Positions 8,998-16,986 of a stretch of 64,000 bases of DNA are shown piece by piece; position 1 is the first letter of the stretch, and every line of letters starts with the position of its first letter. The notes beneath the pieces are model-generated. The model ran no database searches, was not told where the DNA came from, and saw only the letters and a list, made by a program, of their open reading frames with translations. The stretch spans positions 10,352-74,351 of the forward strand of contig JAWWAY010000015.1 in assembly GCA_033721235.1 (NCBI GenBank), read 5' to 3'. This DNA is from UBA5078 sp033721235. Its GTDB lineage: Bacteria > Pseudomonadota > Gammaproteobacteria > Pseudomonadales > Pseudohongiellaceae. Made by a program: the position numbers and the translations under genes.

Positions 8998-10104
8998 TTA
9001 CACAGCTTTGCGCTGCAGAGAGTATGGCGAAGCGTCGATAGCACTAGGCTTATTTAGCAATATACTGGCCAGCAATGAGGCAGAGGCAGGCGCTAATACT
9101 AAACCGTTTCGATACTGCCCCGCATTAACGCTGAGGTTGCTAAACCCGTGAACTCTTCCAATATAGGGAATCCCCTCTGGAGCGCCCGGTCGCAAGCCAG
9201 CCCACTGCTTGACTACCGGATAATTGTTTAACTCAGGCACTAAGCCCGTGGCAGACTCCAGCAAACTTTGCAGTGCTTCCTCGGTAGTAGACTTGTCGAA
9301 CTGAGCATGCTCTAAAGTGCTACCCACCAATAAATGACCATCTCGTCTCGGTATCAAATACCTACCTGCGCTTAGTACAATACTATTGAGCAAGCGCTGC
9401 GGAGGACGAAATAACAACATCTGTCCCTTTACTGGTTCTACGGGCAACTCAATATTTAGTTGCGATAATAAGTTTCCGCTCCAAGCCCCTGCGGCGACAA
9501 TAAACTCTCCTGCCTTTAGCTCTTTTTGTTCGCTCCCCTGCTCAGCTACCACACCAAGCAGTCTGTCTTCGCGTCGCACAAACCCTTTGATGCTAGTGTG
9601 CTCTAACACTGTCACTCTTGGGTCGAGCAGAGCGCTTCTACGCAAGGCTTGTCCTAAGCGGGGGTTTCGAATATTGGCTATTTCAGGCATCCAAAGGCCG
9701 TGTTTAAATCGCTTGGCTAGATGAGGCTCTTGGCTTGCCAACTCTTTGGCTTCTCGCTCCACAATAATGCGTTTCGAAGACTTCCCCCAGAGTAGGGCCT
9801 CATCGCTATCCTGAGCGTCCAACATTAAGAGACCGGTCACCTCAAGCTCCGGGTCGACGCCCGTTTCATCCAGTAACTCACTTGCTAAGGCTGGGTAGCG
9901 CTCCTGCGCACAGCTAGCTAGGGCTGTCACCGCTGGCGAGTAGCGCCAAGGATATAGCGGGGAGACAATGCCACCACCGGCCCAAGAGGCCTCGCGGCAA
10001 CACTCGCCACTATCCACCACAGTTACAGTGGCCCCTTCCTTAGCTAGTTCGCGAGCCATTAAAAGGCCAATGACGCCCCCGCCCACTATAAGAAAATCAC
10101 TCAA
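8998..10104 (-). CDS. thiO: ThiO glycine oxidase / FAD-dependent amine oxidoreductase
   Basis: DAO-family flavoenzyme. ThiO oxidises glycine to the imine used for the thiazole ring of thiamine. The 368-residue protein starts with the FAD-binding fold (FLIVGGGVIGLLMARELA, GxGxxG at 8-13), has EASWAGGGIVSPLYPWRY near residue 38 and the C-terminal signature QWAGLRPGAPEGIPYIGRV. These motifs and the length fit ThiO better than D-amino acid dehydrogenase. No other thiamine gene is nearby. In Pseudomonas a ThiO-like gene also follows pilR and precedes the minor pilin gene fimT; here pilR and thiO are convergent and a permease gene follows instead. Confidence 0.85.
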   Translation of the reverse strand: MSDFLIVGGGVIGLLMARELAKEGATVTVVDSGECCREASWAGGGIVSPLYPWRYSPAVTALASCAQERYPALASELLDETGVDPELEVTGLLMLDAQDSDEALLWGKSSKRIIVEREAKELASQEPHLAKRFKHGLWMPEIANIRNPRLGQALRRSALLDPRVTVLEHTSIKGFVRREDRLLGVVAEQGSEQKELKAGEFIVAAGAWSGNLLSQLNIELPVEPVKGQMLLFRPPQRLLNSIVLSAGRYLIPRRDGHLLVGSTLEHAQFDKSTTEEALQSLLESATGLVPELNNYPVVKQWAGLRPGAPEGIPYIGRVHGFSNLSVNAGQYRNGLVLAPASASLLASILLNKPSAIDASPYSLQRKAV

Positions 10105-10271
10105 GGTCTAGCTCCTGCAAAACTTCAGATTCCGGATCAATCATGAGCAAGAAGAAAGCGCTCACTGTTTTGGCGGCCACTTTACCATACCGTCGCAGCA
10201 CATTGGCCATTTGCTATTGAACATATTTTGCTACACTATCGCGCCTTGCTCAGAAAGCGGATTAAGCACTC

Positions 10272-11033
10272 ATGGAATACGATATCGTCCTACTCATAAC
10301 ACTTAGCCTTATGGGGTTCCTCGCTGGGTGCATCAATACTGTTGCTGGCGGCGGTTCTAATCTTACGCTGCCTATCTTAATGCTCCTTGGTCTTCCTGCA
10401 GATGTCGCTAATGGCACCAATCGCGTTGCTGTCGCGCTACAATGTATCGTGGGAATCCGTGGTTTTAAGAACCATGACCGCCTAGATGTGCCAGCCATAG
10501 TGCCGATTCTAATTCCCAACTTACTGGGGGGAGTGATTGGCGCTATTACGGCCGCACTCATTCCCGCTATCACCCTGAAGCCACTCTTACTCGGAACCAT
10601 CTTGACAATGTCAGTGGTCATTCTAGTCAAACCCAATTTTATTGCTCCCCCGCATGGCACCCCTGCCTTGTCCGTTAAGGACAATAAAATGGCATGGTGG
10701 GGGCTCTTCTTGGCAGGCGTTTACGGTGGTTTCGTTCAGGCTGGGGTCGGGTTTATTCTGTTGGCGGCTCTAGCCGGTGGCCTACGATACGATTTGGCCA
10801 GAGCCAATGCATTAAAGCTGGTATGCTCACTCGGTTTCACTGTTCTGGCGCTTGGGGTCTTTATTGCCTTCGATCAAGTACGCTGGCTTCCCGGCTTAAT
10901 TCTGGCGATCGGGACAATGCTTGGCGCATGGGTCAGTGTCAGGTTTGCTGTTAAAGCTAAACAAAGCACCGTTAAATGGGTCTTATTTGGCATGACGCTA
11001 TGCTCTTGCGGGGCGGCGTTGTTATTTGATTAA
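10272..11033 (+). CDS. TSUP (TauE/SafE) family membrane permease
   Basis: Inner-membrane permease of the TSUP family, whose known members export sulfite, sulfoacetate or related organic anions. The 253-residue protein is almost entirely hydrophobic, about eight helices in two inverted halves. The family signature appears as INTVAGGGSNLTLP near residue 21 with ANGTNR near 51, and again in the second half as GGFVQAGVGFILLAAL near residue 151. The substrate cannot be read from sequence. It stands alone between thiO and the PhoQ-like kinase, whose stop is 20 bp from its own in convergent orientation. Confidence 0.88.
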   Translation: MEYDIVLLITLSLMGFLAGCINTVAGGGSNLTLPILMLLGLPADVANGTNRVAVALQCIVGIRGFKNHDRLDVPAIVPILIPNLLGGVIGAITAALIPAITLKPLLLGTILTMSVVILVKPNFIAPPHGTPALSVKDNKMAWWGLFLAGVYGGFVQAGVGFILLAALAGGLRYDLARANALKLVCSLGFTVLALGVFIAFDQVRWLPGLILAIGTMLGAWVSVRFAVKAKQSTVKWVLFGMTLCSCGAALLFD

Positions 11034-11053
11034 ACTAAGAAGAACTGAAGGCT

Positions 11054-12460
11054 CTAGCGGCGAAAATTATTCAGGACTAATTGCACCTTAGCTCCTCCGA
11101 GAGAGCTAGTACTAATATCTATTTGTCCACCGTAACTTTTCACAATATCTGCCACAACAGCCAGCCCAATTCCTTGACCCTGAGCCAACGTATCCAAGCG
11201 AGTTCCTCTTTGCAGAACGCGCTCGCGATTATCACCAGAGACTCCCGGACCATCATCCTCTATGAAAATGCTTAGTTGAGCCTGCGGCCCCTCTCGCAGC
11301 TGCGAAGATATCAAGACTCGTGCATGACCATACTTATAGGCATTGTCTAATAGGTTGCCCATCACCTCCATTAGATCTCTCTCATCCCCATAAAACTGCA
11401 GATCAGGATCTATCCGACACTCTGCGAGCATGCCCTTTTCACCATAGACTTTGTTCAAGGCTCCGACAATTTTCTCTACTGTCTTGACGATACTGACCCG
11501 CCTTGCCAAAGCGGAGCTGCCATTAGACTTAACTGCCCTTTGCAATTGATAGCCTATTATTTGGTTCATACGCCCCAACTGTTCCTGTGCCAAGTCTATC
11601 TGCTCTCGAGCTTCAGCACTTGAATTCAACTCGGTTAGCGCTCGCATTTGACCGCTAACAACAGCCAGCGGCGTCTTGAGACTATGAGCTAAATCTCCAA
11701 GCGTTTCTCGATAGCGTGCCTGCTGCTTTCGCTCAGTTTTAATCAGTAGATTCAGATTATCCGTCACCGCGCGCAGCTCGCGCGGGTAGTCCTCCACCAA
11801 CTGTTCACTCTCTCCGCTCTCAATTCTCTTCAAATCACCTGCCAAACGCCTTAATGGAGAGAGCCCCCAGCGCAATAACACCACCTGAAGAATAAGAAGC
11901 AACAGCGCTACGCCACCTAACCAGGACCAGAGACTCGTCCGAAAATTGGCAACCTCGGCCATATAGGTATTGGTTGACTCAAGCACAGTAAAACTATATT
12001 GAACTTCACTGTCTTCCCAGACGACAGCGTAAGATGCAACAAAATATTCACGACCACTCTCATCGGTATAGCGTGAAAAAAACGTTTCACCCGTTACCTG
12101 ATCTTGCCAATTAGAAGAGATAGACTCAAAGTCGACTTCCAAGGCTGATCGAGTTCGCAGTTTTTCTCCTTCTACGGGAGAACTCACGAAACCATATAGA
12201 CCAGAGTTTAACTGCGAAAAACGCGGGTCGCGTAAATCCTGCAGAAAATAGAATTCACCGTCGTTCTCCTCTACTGCAGCAAGCAATACATAAATCTGCA
12301 CTTGCAGTTGCTCAGCAACACCGGCTTCGACACTACTACGGAAAGCGCGATCGAGCACCACACCTGTTAAACCCAAGAAGACAAATAACAAGCAGCTAAC
12401 CGCAATAAGCAAGCGGTTTTGTAAAGAATAATCCAGAGTCTTAATGGGGGCTGACGTCAT
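11054..12460 (-). CDS. PhoQ-like sensor histidine kinase
   Basis: Inner-membrane sensor kinase of 468 residues. One helix at about 17-37, a periplasmic sensor of about 140 residues (with DLRDPRFSQLNSGLYGFV), a second helix at 177-197, HAMP, then the kinase core. The H-box is LAHSLKTPLAV (His259), the wording typical of PhoQ rather than the commoner HELRTPL. N-box NLLDNAYKYG, G1 DDGPGV and G2 GIGLAVV follow. The sensor domain is rich in acidic residues, which in PhoQ bind divalent cations, but I cannot prove the same ligand here. It is 6 bp after its response regulator and belongs to the 13.1-11.1 kb unit with the PepSY gene. Confidence 0.88.
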   Translation of the reverse strand: MTSAPIKTLDYSLQNRLLIAVSCLLFVFLGLTGVVLDRAFRSSVEAGVAEQLQVQIYVLLAAVEENDGEFYFLQDLRDPRFSQLNSGLYGFVSSPVEGEKLRTRSALEVDFESISSNWQDQVTGETFFSRYTDESGREYFVASYAVVWEDSEVQYSFTVLESTNTYMAEVANFRTSLWSWLGGVALLLLILQVVLLRWGLSPLRRLAGDLKRIESGESEQLVEDYPRELRAVTDNLNLLIKTERKQQARYRETLGDLAHSLKTPLAVVSGQMRALTELNSSAEAREQIDLAQEQLGRMNQIIGYQLQRAVKSNGSSALARRVSIVKTVEKIVGALNKVYGEKGMLAECRIDPDLQFYGDERDLMEVMGNLLDNAYKYGHARVLISSQLREGPQAQLSIFIEDDGPGVSGDNRERVLQRGTRLDTLAQGQGIGLAVVADIVKSYGGQIDISTSSLGGAKVQLVLNNFRR

Positions 12461-12466
12461 AAGCAG

Positions 12467-13141
12467 CTACGCGTTTGATCGAAAACGGTAACCTTGACCA
12501 CGAATAGTCTCGATCGGCTTAAGGGAATCATCGGGATCGAGCTTCTGTCGCAATCTGCGAACAAACACTTCCAATACATTACTGTCCCGATCATAGTCTT
12601 GAGCATATAAATGCTCTGTTAATTCAGTCTTAGACACCGCCTTTCCGGGATTAAGCATCAAGTACTCTAGTAGCTTATATTCGTAAGCTGTTAGATCGAC
12701 CTGTTGCGAGTCTAAGGTGACTCTTTTGGCGGTAGTATCTAAAGAGATAGGACCAAACTCGATAAGTGGTTTCGCAAAACCCGCAGCTCTGCGTAGTAGC
12801 GCATTTATCCTAGCGAGGATCTCTTCTTGTTGAAAAGGTTTTACTACATAGTCATCCGCACCCGCATCGAGGCCTTCAACTTTATCCTGCCAGTCACCTC
12901 TAGCGGTAAGAATCAGAATAGGGAATGTCTTGTCTTGCTCGCGGATTTTTTTAATTAAACTTATGCCGTCAATTTCAGGAAGACCTAAATCTATTATCGC
13001 TGCATCGTAAGAATACTCACTAGCAAAATACAAACCGTCCTTCCCGTCAGCGGCAACATCCACAATGTAACCATTGTCTGTTAAGCCCTTTGCAATTTGC
13101 TGACGCAGTAAACTTTGATCTTCGACTACTAGTAATCGCAT
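12467..13141 (-). CDS. PhoP-like OmpR-family response regulator
   Basis: DNA-binding response regulator of 224 residues. The receiver begins MRLLVVEDQS, with phospho-acceptor Asp51 in AIIDLGLPEIDG and conserved KPF near residue 101. The C-terminal winged helix (about 127-222) has LTAYEYKLLEYLMLNPGK and IETIRGQGYRF. It is encoded between the PepSY protein gene (3 bp gap) and the PhoQ-like kinase (6 bp gap), so the three are almost certainly one transcript. Targets are unknown; the PepSY and glycine-zipper genes next door are obvious candidates. Confidence 0.92.
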   Translation of the reverse strand: MRLLVVEDQSLLRQQIAKGLTDNGYIVDVAADGKDGLYFASEYSYDAAIIDLGLPEIDGISLIKKIREQDKTFPILILTARGDWQDKVEGLDAGADDYVVKPFQQEEILARINALLRRAAGFAKPLIEFGPISLDTTAKRVTLDSQQVDLTAYEYKLLEYLMLNPGKAVSKTELTEHLYAQDYDRDSNVLEVFVRRLRQKLDPDDSLKPIETIRGQGYRFRSNA

Positions 13142-13144
13142 GGG

Positions 13145-13468
13145 CTACTCCCTTGTGACTTCGCCGTTAGCAGCATTCACATAGACTGTAAATATATTGC
13201 CATTGTCATCCATTCTTACTCGATAATACCTGCCGCCCCCTCTACTTACCTCGGTAATACTGACCACATTACCGGAAAATTTCTGTCTCACTATTTGCAG
13301 CGCCCTGCGCTGACTAATGGCTCCTTGGGAGGCAGAGTTCTGAGCCAAAACCTGCTGAGCATGATGTGAGGTCTGCGCCGAGGCTATCGATGTGGCGAGC
13401 ATAAGCCAAACCAGCGCTATGCCCGCCCACAAAGGAAATTGTTTTTGCTTAAGTACTGAAGTCAACAC
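13145..13468 (-). CDS. Secreted PepSY-domain protein
   Basis: A 107-residue exported protein. Residues 1-31 form a signal peptide (hydrophobic LWAGIALVWLMLATSIASA, likely cleaved after SIASA). The mature part contains one PepSY domain (about 52-105): SQRRALQIVRQKFSGNVVS, then YYRVRMDDNGNIFTVYVNAANGEV. PepSY domains are small periplasmic or membrane modules often beside two-component systems and thought to modulate peptidases or sensors; the exact role is unknown. As first gene of the pepSY-regulator-kinase unit it may feed signals to the kinase sensor or report on regulator activity. That link is inference from position. Confidence 0.85.
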   Translation of the reverse strand: MLTSVLKQKQFPLWAGIALVWLMLATSIASAQTSHHAQQVLAQNSASQGAISQRRALQIVRQKFSGNVVSITEVSRGGGRYYRVRMDDNGNIFTVYVNAANGEVTRE

Positions 13469-13516
13469 TCGCTCTCTCCGGCTAAAAACCTAGTACATCG
13501 GTCGAGCATTAGCGAG

Positions 13517-13546
13517 CCCATCTTAGTGTTCATAGGACTAGATGGG
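13517..13546 (-). terminator. Stem-loop after glycine-zipper gene
   Basis: CCCATC at 13517-13522 pairs with GATGGG at 13541-13546, extended by TAGT/ACTA with one bulged T. It starts 6 bases after the stop of the glycine-zipper gene on the minus strand. No T-run follows, so it may protect a 3' end or work with Rho rather than act as a classical intrinsic terminator. Confidence 0.4.
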
Positions 13547-13552
13547 ACTGAC

Positions 13553-14110
13553 TCAATATACTGGTTGTACTTTTACTCGAACTTTCAACTCTTCACCAGG
13601 ATCTGTATCCATGCGCGTCGAAAACTCTTCATCATTATATAGATAACGGACATCATACCCTACAAGTCGCTGTTCTTCTCGGTATTCATAAACGGTTTCG
13701 CAGTGCCTTACCGTTTCGTAGTACACGCCGTCATCTCGCTTGTTTACGGCGACTATATCACGTGCTATGGAGTGTCCCAATACTGCGCCAACGACAGTGC
13801 CTATGCGCCGATTGGACTTTCCGTGCCCTACTGAGTTGCCAATTGCACCGCCAATAATAGTGCCTAGCAAGGCAGGCGTTCGACTGTCCTGGGAAGAGTG
13901 TCGTCGACGCACTTCTTCATCCCAACACTCCTCGTGTGGGTCACTGATTTCCACCGTCTGGTAGATTGGCTGGGCACTTAGCACTTGGGCATAGTCATAG
14001 CGCGTATCGGCAGAGACAGATAAGGCAACACTCGTCGCCAGCACAAAGGTGCCCCACTGAACAACAAGCCTATTTCTACGTGTCATCATTTTATTCCTCT
14101 TTTTATGCAA
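13553..14110 (-). CDS. Glycine-zipper (17 kDa antigen-like) envelope protein
   Basis: An exported 185-residue protein. An N-terminal signal peptide ends near residue 34 (WGTFVLATSVALSVSA). A two-helix glycine zipper spans about 79-120 (LLGTIIGGAIGNSVGHG, then IGTVVGAVLGHSIA), the module of the Rickettsia 17 kDa surface antigen and SlyB families. There is no lipobox cysteine at the cleavage site, so it is not an obvious lipoprotein. The C-terminal half is tyrosine- and charge-rich (RHCETVYEYREEQR). Such proteins sit in the outer membrane or periplasm and often respond to envelope stress. It is upstream of, and in line with, the PepSY/PhoPQ-like unit, with an 84 bp gap holding a stem-loop. Confidence 0.8.
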   Translation of the reverse strand: MHKKRNKMMTRRNRLVVQWGTFVLATSVALSVSADTRYDYAQVLSAQPIYQTVEISDPHEECWDEEVRRRHSSQDSRTPALLGTIIGGAIGNSVGHGKSNRRIGTVVGAVLGHSIARDIVAVNKRDDGVYYETVRHCETVYEYREEQRLVGYDVRYLYNDEEFSTRMDTDPGEELKVRVKVQPVY

Positions 14111-14398
14111 CTCTATGAACGATAGACATCATCATTGGTAAAATCGAGCAAACGCTCTCAATCACTATGGGCTCCATAATGAGGTGTAATAGATGAATAT
14201 TGGCTTAATATGTCATTAATAGTGGGGTAATTTGGCTTTGGGTTTGATTTATAGGCAAAGCTGGTTAGAATAATTGTCGGAGAGAGCTAGCCTGGTTTTG
14301 TAAACAAGCGAGCACCTAAGCATTGCCTTGCTAAAACTCGGAATAAGCGCCTCTTCTAGCCATAATTATAATTAAAACTGCTACACAAGAGAGTTTCC
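14111..14398. other. Divergent intergenic region
   Basis: 288 bp between the divergent glycine-zipper and cold-shock-domain genes, so both promoters should lie here. I see a short inverted repeat TTAAT-N5-ATTAA at 14205-14219 and a TATAAT at 14367-14372 about 27 bp before the cold-shock gene, without a good -35 box. There is no RNA gene or coding frame that I can support. Confidence 0.4.
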
Positions 14399-14821
14399 AT
14401 GTCCAATATTAGTCAATCGCTTATTATAGCCATCGTATTAACACTTATCGTTTTCGCGCTCACTTACTTCATTAACATCCAAGTCACCTCAGCCGTATTG
14501 CTAGGCATGTGCTTTATCGTGAGTCTTGCTTCCTCTTTGCTCGCAAGCCGCCCACAGAAAAAACGCTCGAAGAAACGCCCTGACGACAAGAATCGAACCC
14601 CCTATAACAATGCTCAACGCGAAAGCGGCAATGTTAAGTGGTTTAATGCCAGTAAAGGTTTTGGCTTTATCACCCGTGACTCAGGCGATGATATTTTTGT
14701 CCATTTCCGCTCTATTCGTGGTGAGGGTCACCGCGTTCTGCACGACGGGCAGCGAGTTGAATTTGCCATAAGCGAGGGCGACAAAGGCCTTCAAGCTGAA
14801 GATGTTGCAGCGGCCAATTAA
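14399..14821 (+). CDS. Membrane-anchored cold-shock-domain protein
   Basis: A 140-residue protein with two hydrophobic helices (about 7-25 and 30-49), a basic linker (RPQKKRSKKRPDDKNR), and a C-terminal cold-shock domain (76-140). Both RNA-binding motifs are intact: KGFGFI (RNP1, 86-91) and DIFVHF (RNP2, 98-103), with GNVKWFNASKG before them. CspA-type proteins are normally free 65-70 residue RNA chaperones; here the module is fused behind a membrane anchor, so it should hold single-stranded nucleic acid at the inner membrane. The start is backed by AGAGAG a few bases before the ATG. It is convergent with slyX. Function beyond RNA/ssDNA binding is unknown. Confidence 0.88.
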   Translation: MSNISQSLIIAIVLTLIVFALTYFINIQVTSAVLLGMCFIVSLASSLLASRPQKKRSKKRPDDKNRTPYNNAQRESGNVKWFNASKGFGFITRDSGDDIFVHFRSIRGEGHRVLHDGQRVEFAISEGDKGLQAEDVAAAN

Positions 14822-14827
14822 GCCTGC

Positions 14828-15058
14828 TCAATAGTGCGGCGGGCGCTCGTCTTCTATGGCCGCGCCCCCCTTCTTATCCGCTATATGCTCCATGACTGAA
14901 GAGATCTTATCGCTGTGAATGAGCAGCTCGCGCTGGAGCGCGTCAATCTGACGCTGCTGCCTTGCCACTATATCGTTCAAAGTTGTGAGCATATCTTCTT
15001 GAAACGCAAACTGTGATTGCAACTCTATCAGCTGCTCTAAACCCTTTTCATCAGACAT
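14828..15058 (-). CDS. slyX: SlyX family protein
   Basis: A small 76-residue coiled-coil protein. The heptad-like stretch LEQLIELQSQFAFQEDMLTT and VARQQRQIDALQRELL and the ending RPPHY are the SlyX hallmarks (most end in PPPHY). Its biochemical role is not known; in E. coli it lies next to slyD. Here it is convergent with the cold-shock-domain gene (6 bp apart) and divergent from the desaturase. Confidence 0.88.
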   Translation of the reverse strand: MSDEKGLEQLIELQSQFAFQEDMLTTLNDIVARQQRQIDALQRELLIHSDKISSVMEHIADKKGGAAIEDERPPHY

Positions 15059-15211
15059 CCCAATACTCCTAACTTACGCAATCTCATGGAAGCGCCATTA
15101 GACCAGATCAGACAGTCGCTTTGCTACACTACGTTCTGTTCGCTACCGATTCATGGCATAATTCACCGTACAGATTAGGCAATGAACAATAAATAAACAC
15201 TTTGATTCGCC

Positions 15212-15236
15212 ATGAGCATTCGCAACAAATGCTCAT
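15212..15236. promoter_or_regulatory. Perfect 9-bp inverted repeat upstream of desaturase
   Basis: ATGAGCATT (15212-15220) and AATGCTCAT (15228-15236) are exact reverse complements separated by CGCAACA. It lies 60 bp before the desaturase ATG and just upstream of a TATACT -10-like box at 15265-15270. Size and symmetry suit an operator for a dimeric regulator; desaturase genes are often controlled by TetR-type FabR/DesT proteins, but this sequence is not one of their sites that I recognise. No T-run follows, so it is not a classical terminator. Confidence 0.5.
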
Positions 15237-15296
15237 AATAATCAGCAGATTGCCGAATAATTAATATACTAGCTTTTCCAATGGGGAGTTCTCGTC

Positions 15297-16448
15297 ATGG
15301 CAAAACCGCCAATTAACTGGACCAATATGATCTTGTTCAGTGTGACACCACTTTTGGCCGTCACTTTAGTCCCATGGTACGGATTTACTTATGGCTACGA
15401 CCTATACGAATGGATTGTTTTTGTCGTTCTGATGGGCTATTGCGGCATGTCCATTACCGCCGGCTATCATCGCCTTTGGTCACACAAGTCCTATAAGGCT
15501 CACCCTTTTCTGCGCTTCGTGTTTGCGCTTGGAGGCGCTTGCGCCTTGCAGAACGATGTCTTCCACTGGGCTTCAGACCATAGACGTCACCATGCCCATG
15601 TTGATAACAACGACAAAGACCCCTACTCAGCTGGCCGTGGTTTCTGGTTCTCTCACATGGGCTGGATTCTCAGAAATTATGAAAGTGGTAAGACTGACTT
15701 CTCAAATATCAAAGACTTACAAAAGGACCCAATGCTGCGCTGGCAACACAAGCATTATCTTAGCCTTGTTCTAATCATGAATATCGGGCTACCCGCCGCT
15801 CTAGGATATATTCACGGGGACGTCATAGCCGGGATATTGCTTGGCGGCCTACTGAGATTGGTGCTCAGTCAACACGTTACCTGGTTTATCAATTCGATAG
15901 CGCATATGTGGGGCAAGCAAACCTACAGCGACAAGAGCTCGGCGAGAGACAACCCAGTCCTAGCACTACTCACTTATGGTGAGGGTTATCACAACTATCA
16001 CCATACTTTTCAGTGGGACTATCGTAACGGCATCCATTGGTGGCACTTCGACCCCACCAAATGGTTCATTCGCTTGAGTTCATACATCGGTCTCACCAGC
16101 GATTTAAAACGATGCAAGCCCATAGCCATCGAGACTGCCAGACTGGAAATGCAATATAAACGAGCAGCCCAATACTGTGAAAAGTCAGCGCATGCTGAAA
16201 AATGGAAGCAAAAACTTGAACAAGAATATGAGCAACTGCGGTCCTCTCTGCAGGCTTGGTCTCAAGTTAAACAACAGTGGTACGAAGCTAAGTCTAGCGA
16301 AATACAGGAAAAACTTAGTCACTGGGACATGCTGCAAATACGCGATAGTTATCGCGAGGCTAAATTTAAGCTAAAGCTTCAGCGTCAGCGCTGGCAAGCA
16401 TTGGTGCAAAGCTTTGCCTCGCAATCGAGCAACTTATCACCAGCATAG
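15297..16448 (+). CDS. Membrane acyl-CoA/acyl-lipid delta-9 desaturase
   Basis: Di-iron membrane desaturase that puts a cis double bond into saturated acyl chains using oxygen and a reductase. All three histidine boxes are present: HRLWSH (58-63), HRRHH (95-99) and HNYHH (222-226), between hydrophobic helices near 10-50 and 145-185. Residues about 1-280 fit the stearoyl-CoA desaturase family. The protein continues to 383 with a highly charged, glutamine-rich, probably coiled-coil tail (YKRAAQYCEKSAHAEKWK onward), longer than I expect for the family. GGGGAG-like bases precede the ATG. The thioredoxin-like gene begins 23 bp later. Confidence 0.9.
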   Translation: MAKPPINWTNMILFSVTPLLAVTLVPWYGFTYGYDLYEWIVFVVLMGYCGMSITAGYHRLWSHKSYKAHPFLRFVFALGGACALQNDVFHWASDHRRHHAHVDNNDKDPYSAGRGFWFSHMGWILRNYESGKTDFSNIKDLQKDPMLRWQHKHYLSLVLIMNIGLPAALGYIHGDVIAGILLGGLLRLVLSQHVTWFINSIAHMWGKQTYSDKSSARDNPVLALLTYGEGYHNYHHTFQWDYRNGIHWWHFDPTKWFIRLSSYIGLTSDLKRCKPIAIETARLEMQYKRAAQYCEKSAHAEKWKQKLEQEYEQLRSSLQAWSQVKQQWYEAKSSEIQEKLSHWDMLQIRDSYREAKFKLKLQRQRWQALVQSFASQSSNLSPA

Positions 16449-16471
16449 TGTCAGCATCAGCGGAGCAATAA

Positions 16472-16978
16472 ATGCGTTTAAAGAAACTTGGGTTGGTAGC
16501 GCTCGTCAGCTTTCTAATAAGCCTGTCAGGCTCATTAAGCTATGCAATCGAAGAAGGAGAGCAAGCCCCTCTTTTCACCTTGGCAAACATTGAAGCAAAC
16601 GAACCCCCAATAGTGCTAGAGAGCTTTAGAGGCAAAACCGTGTATGTGGATTTTTGGGCTTCTTGGTGCGCCCCCTGTTTACGCTCAATGCCCTTAATGG
16701 ATGATTTATACGTCAAGTACAGAGATCGAGACTTCGAAGTAATCGCTATAAATGTCGACACCTCTGTCGAGGATGGACAGGACTTTCTAGCGGACAACCC
16801 CGTCAGCTACCACATTGCCCTAGACACCGAGAATACGGTGCTCTCAGAGTATGGGGTTATTGGCATGCCCACATCCTATCTTGTCGATAAAAACGGCATC
16901 GTTCAAATGGTGCACATGGGCTTCAAAGAAAACGATATTGAGCATATCGAAAAGGCGATCTTAGAGCTTATCGAGTAA
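16472..16978 (+). CDS. TlpA-like exported thioredoxin
   Basis: A 168-residue thioredoxin-fold protein with a signal peptide (about residues 1-25, LVALVSFLISLSGSLSYA). The active site is WASWCAPC (Cys66 and Cys69), followed by the cis-proline loop GVIGMPTSYLVDKNG. It should act as a thiol-disulfide reductant in the periplasm, in the manner of TlpA, ResA or CcmG. No cytochrome c maturation genes are near, so a specific partner cannot be named. It follows the desaturase by 23 bp in the same direction and may share its transcript; it ends 8 bp from convergent srkA. Confidence 0.88.
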   Translation: MRLKKLGLVALVSFLISLSGSLSYAIEEGEQAPLFTLANIEANEPPIVLESFRGKTVYVDFWASWCAPCLRSMPLMDDLYVKYRDRDFEVIAINVDTSVEDGQDFLADNPVSYHIALDTENTVLSEYGVIGMPTSYLVDKNGIVQMVHMGFKENDIEHIEKAILELIE

Positions 16979-16986
16979 GGCCGAGC

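Noticed and set aside
10262..10684. A 140-residue minus-strand gene
   Set aside because: It is the antisense shadow of the TSUP permease gene, whose hydrophobic frame and motifs are clearly real.
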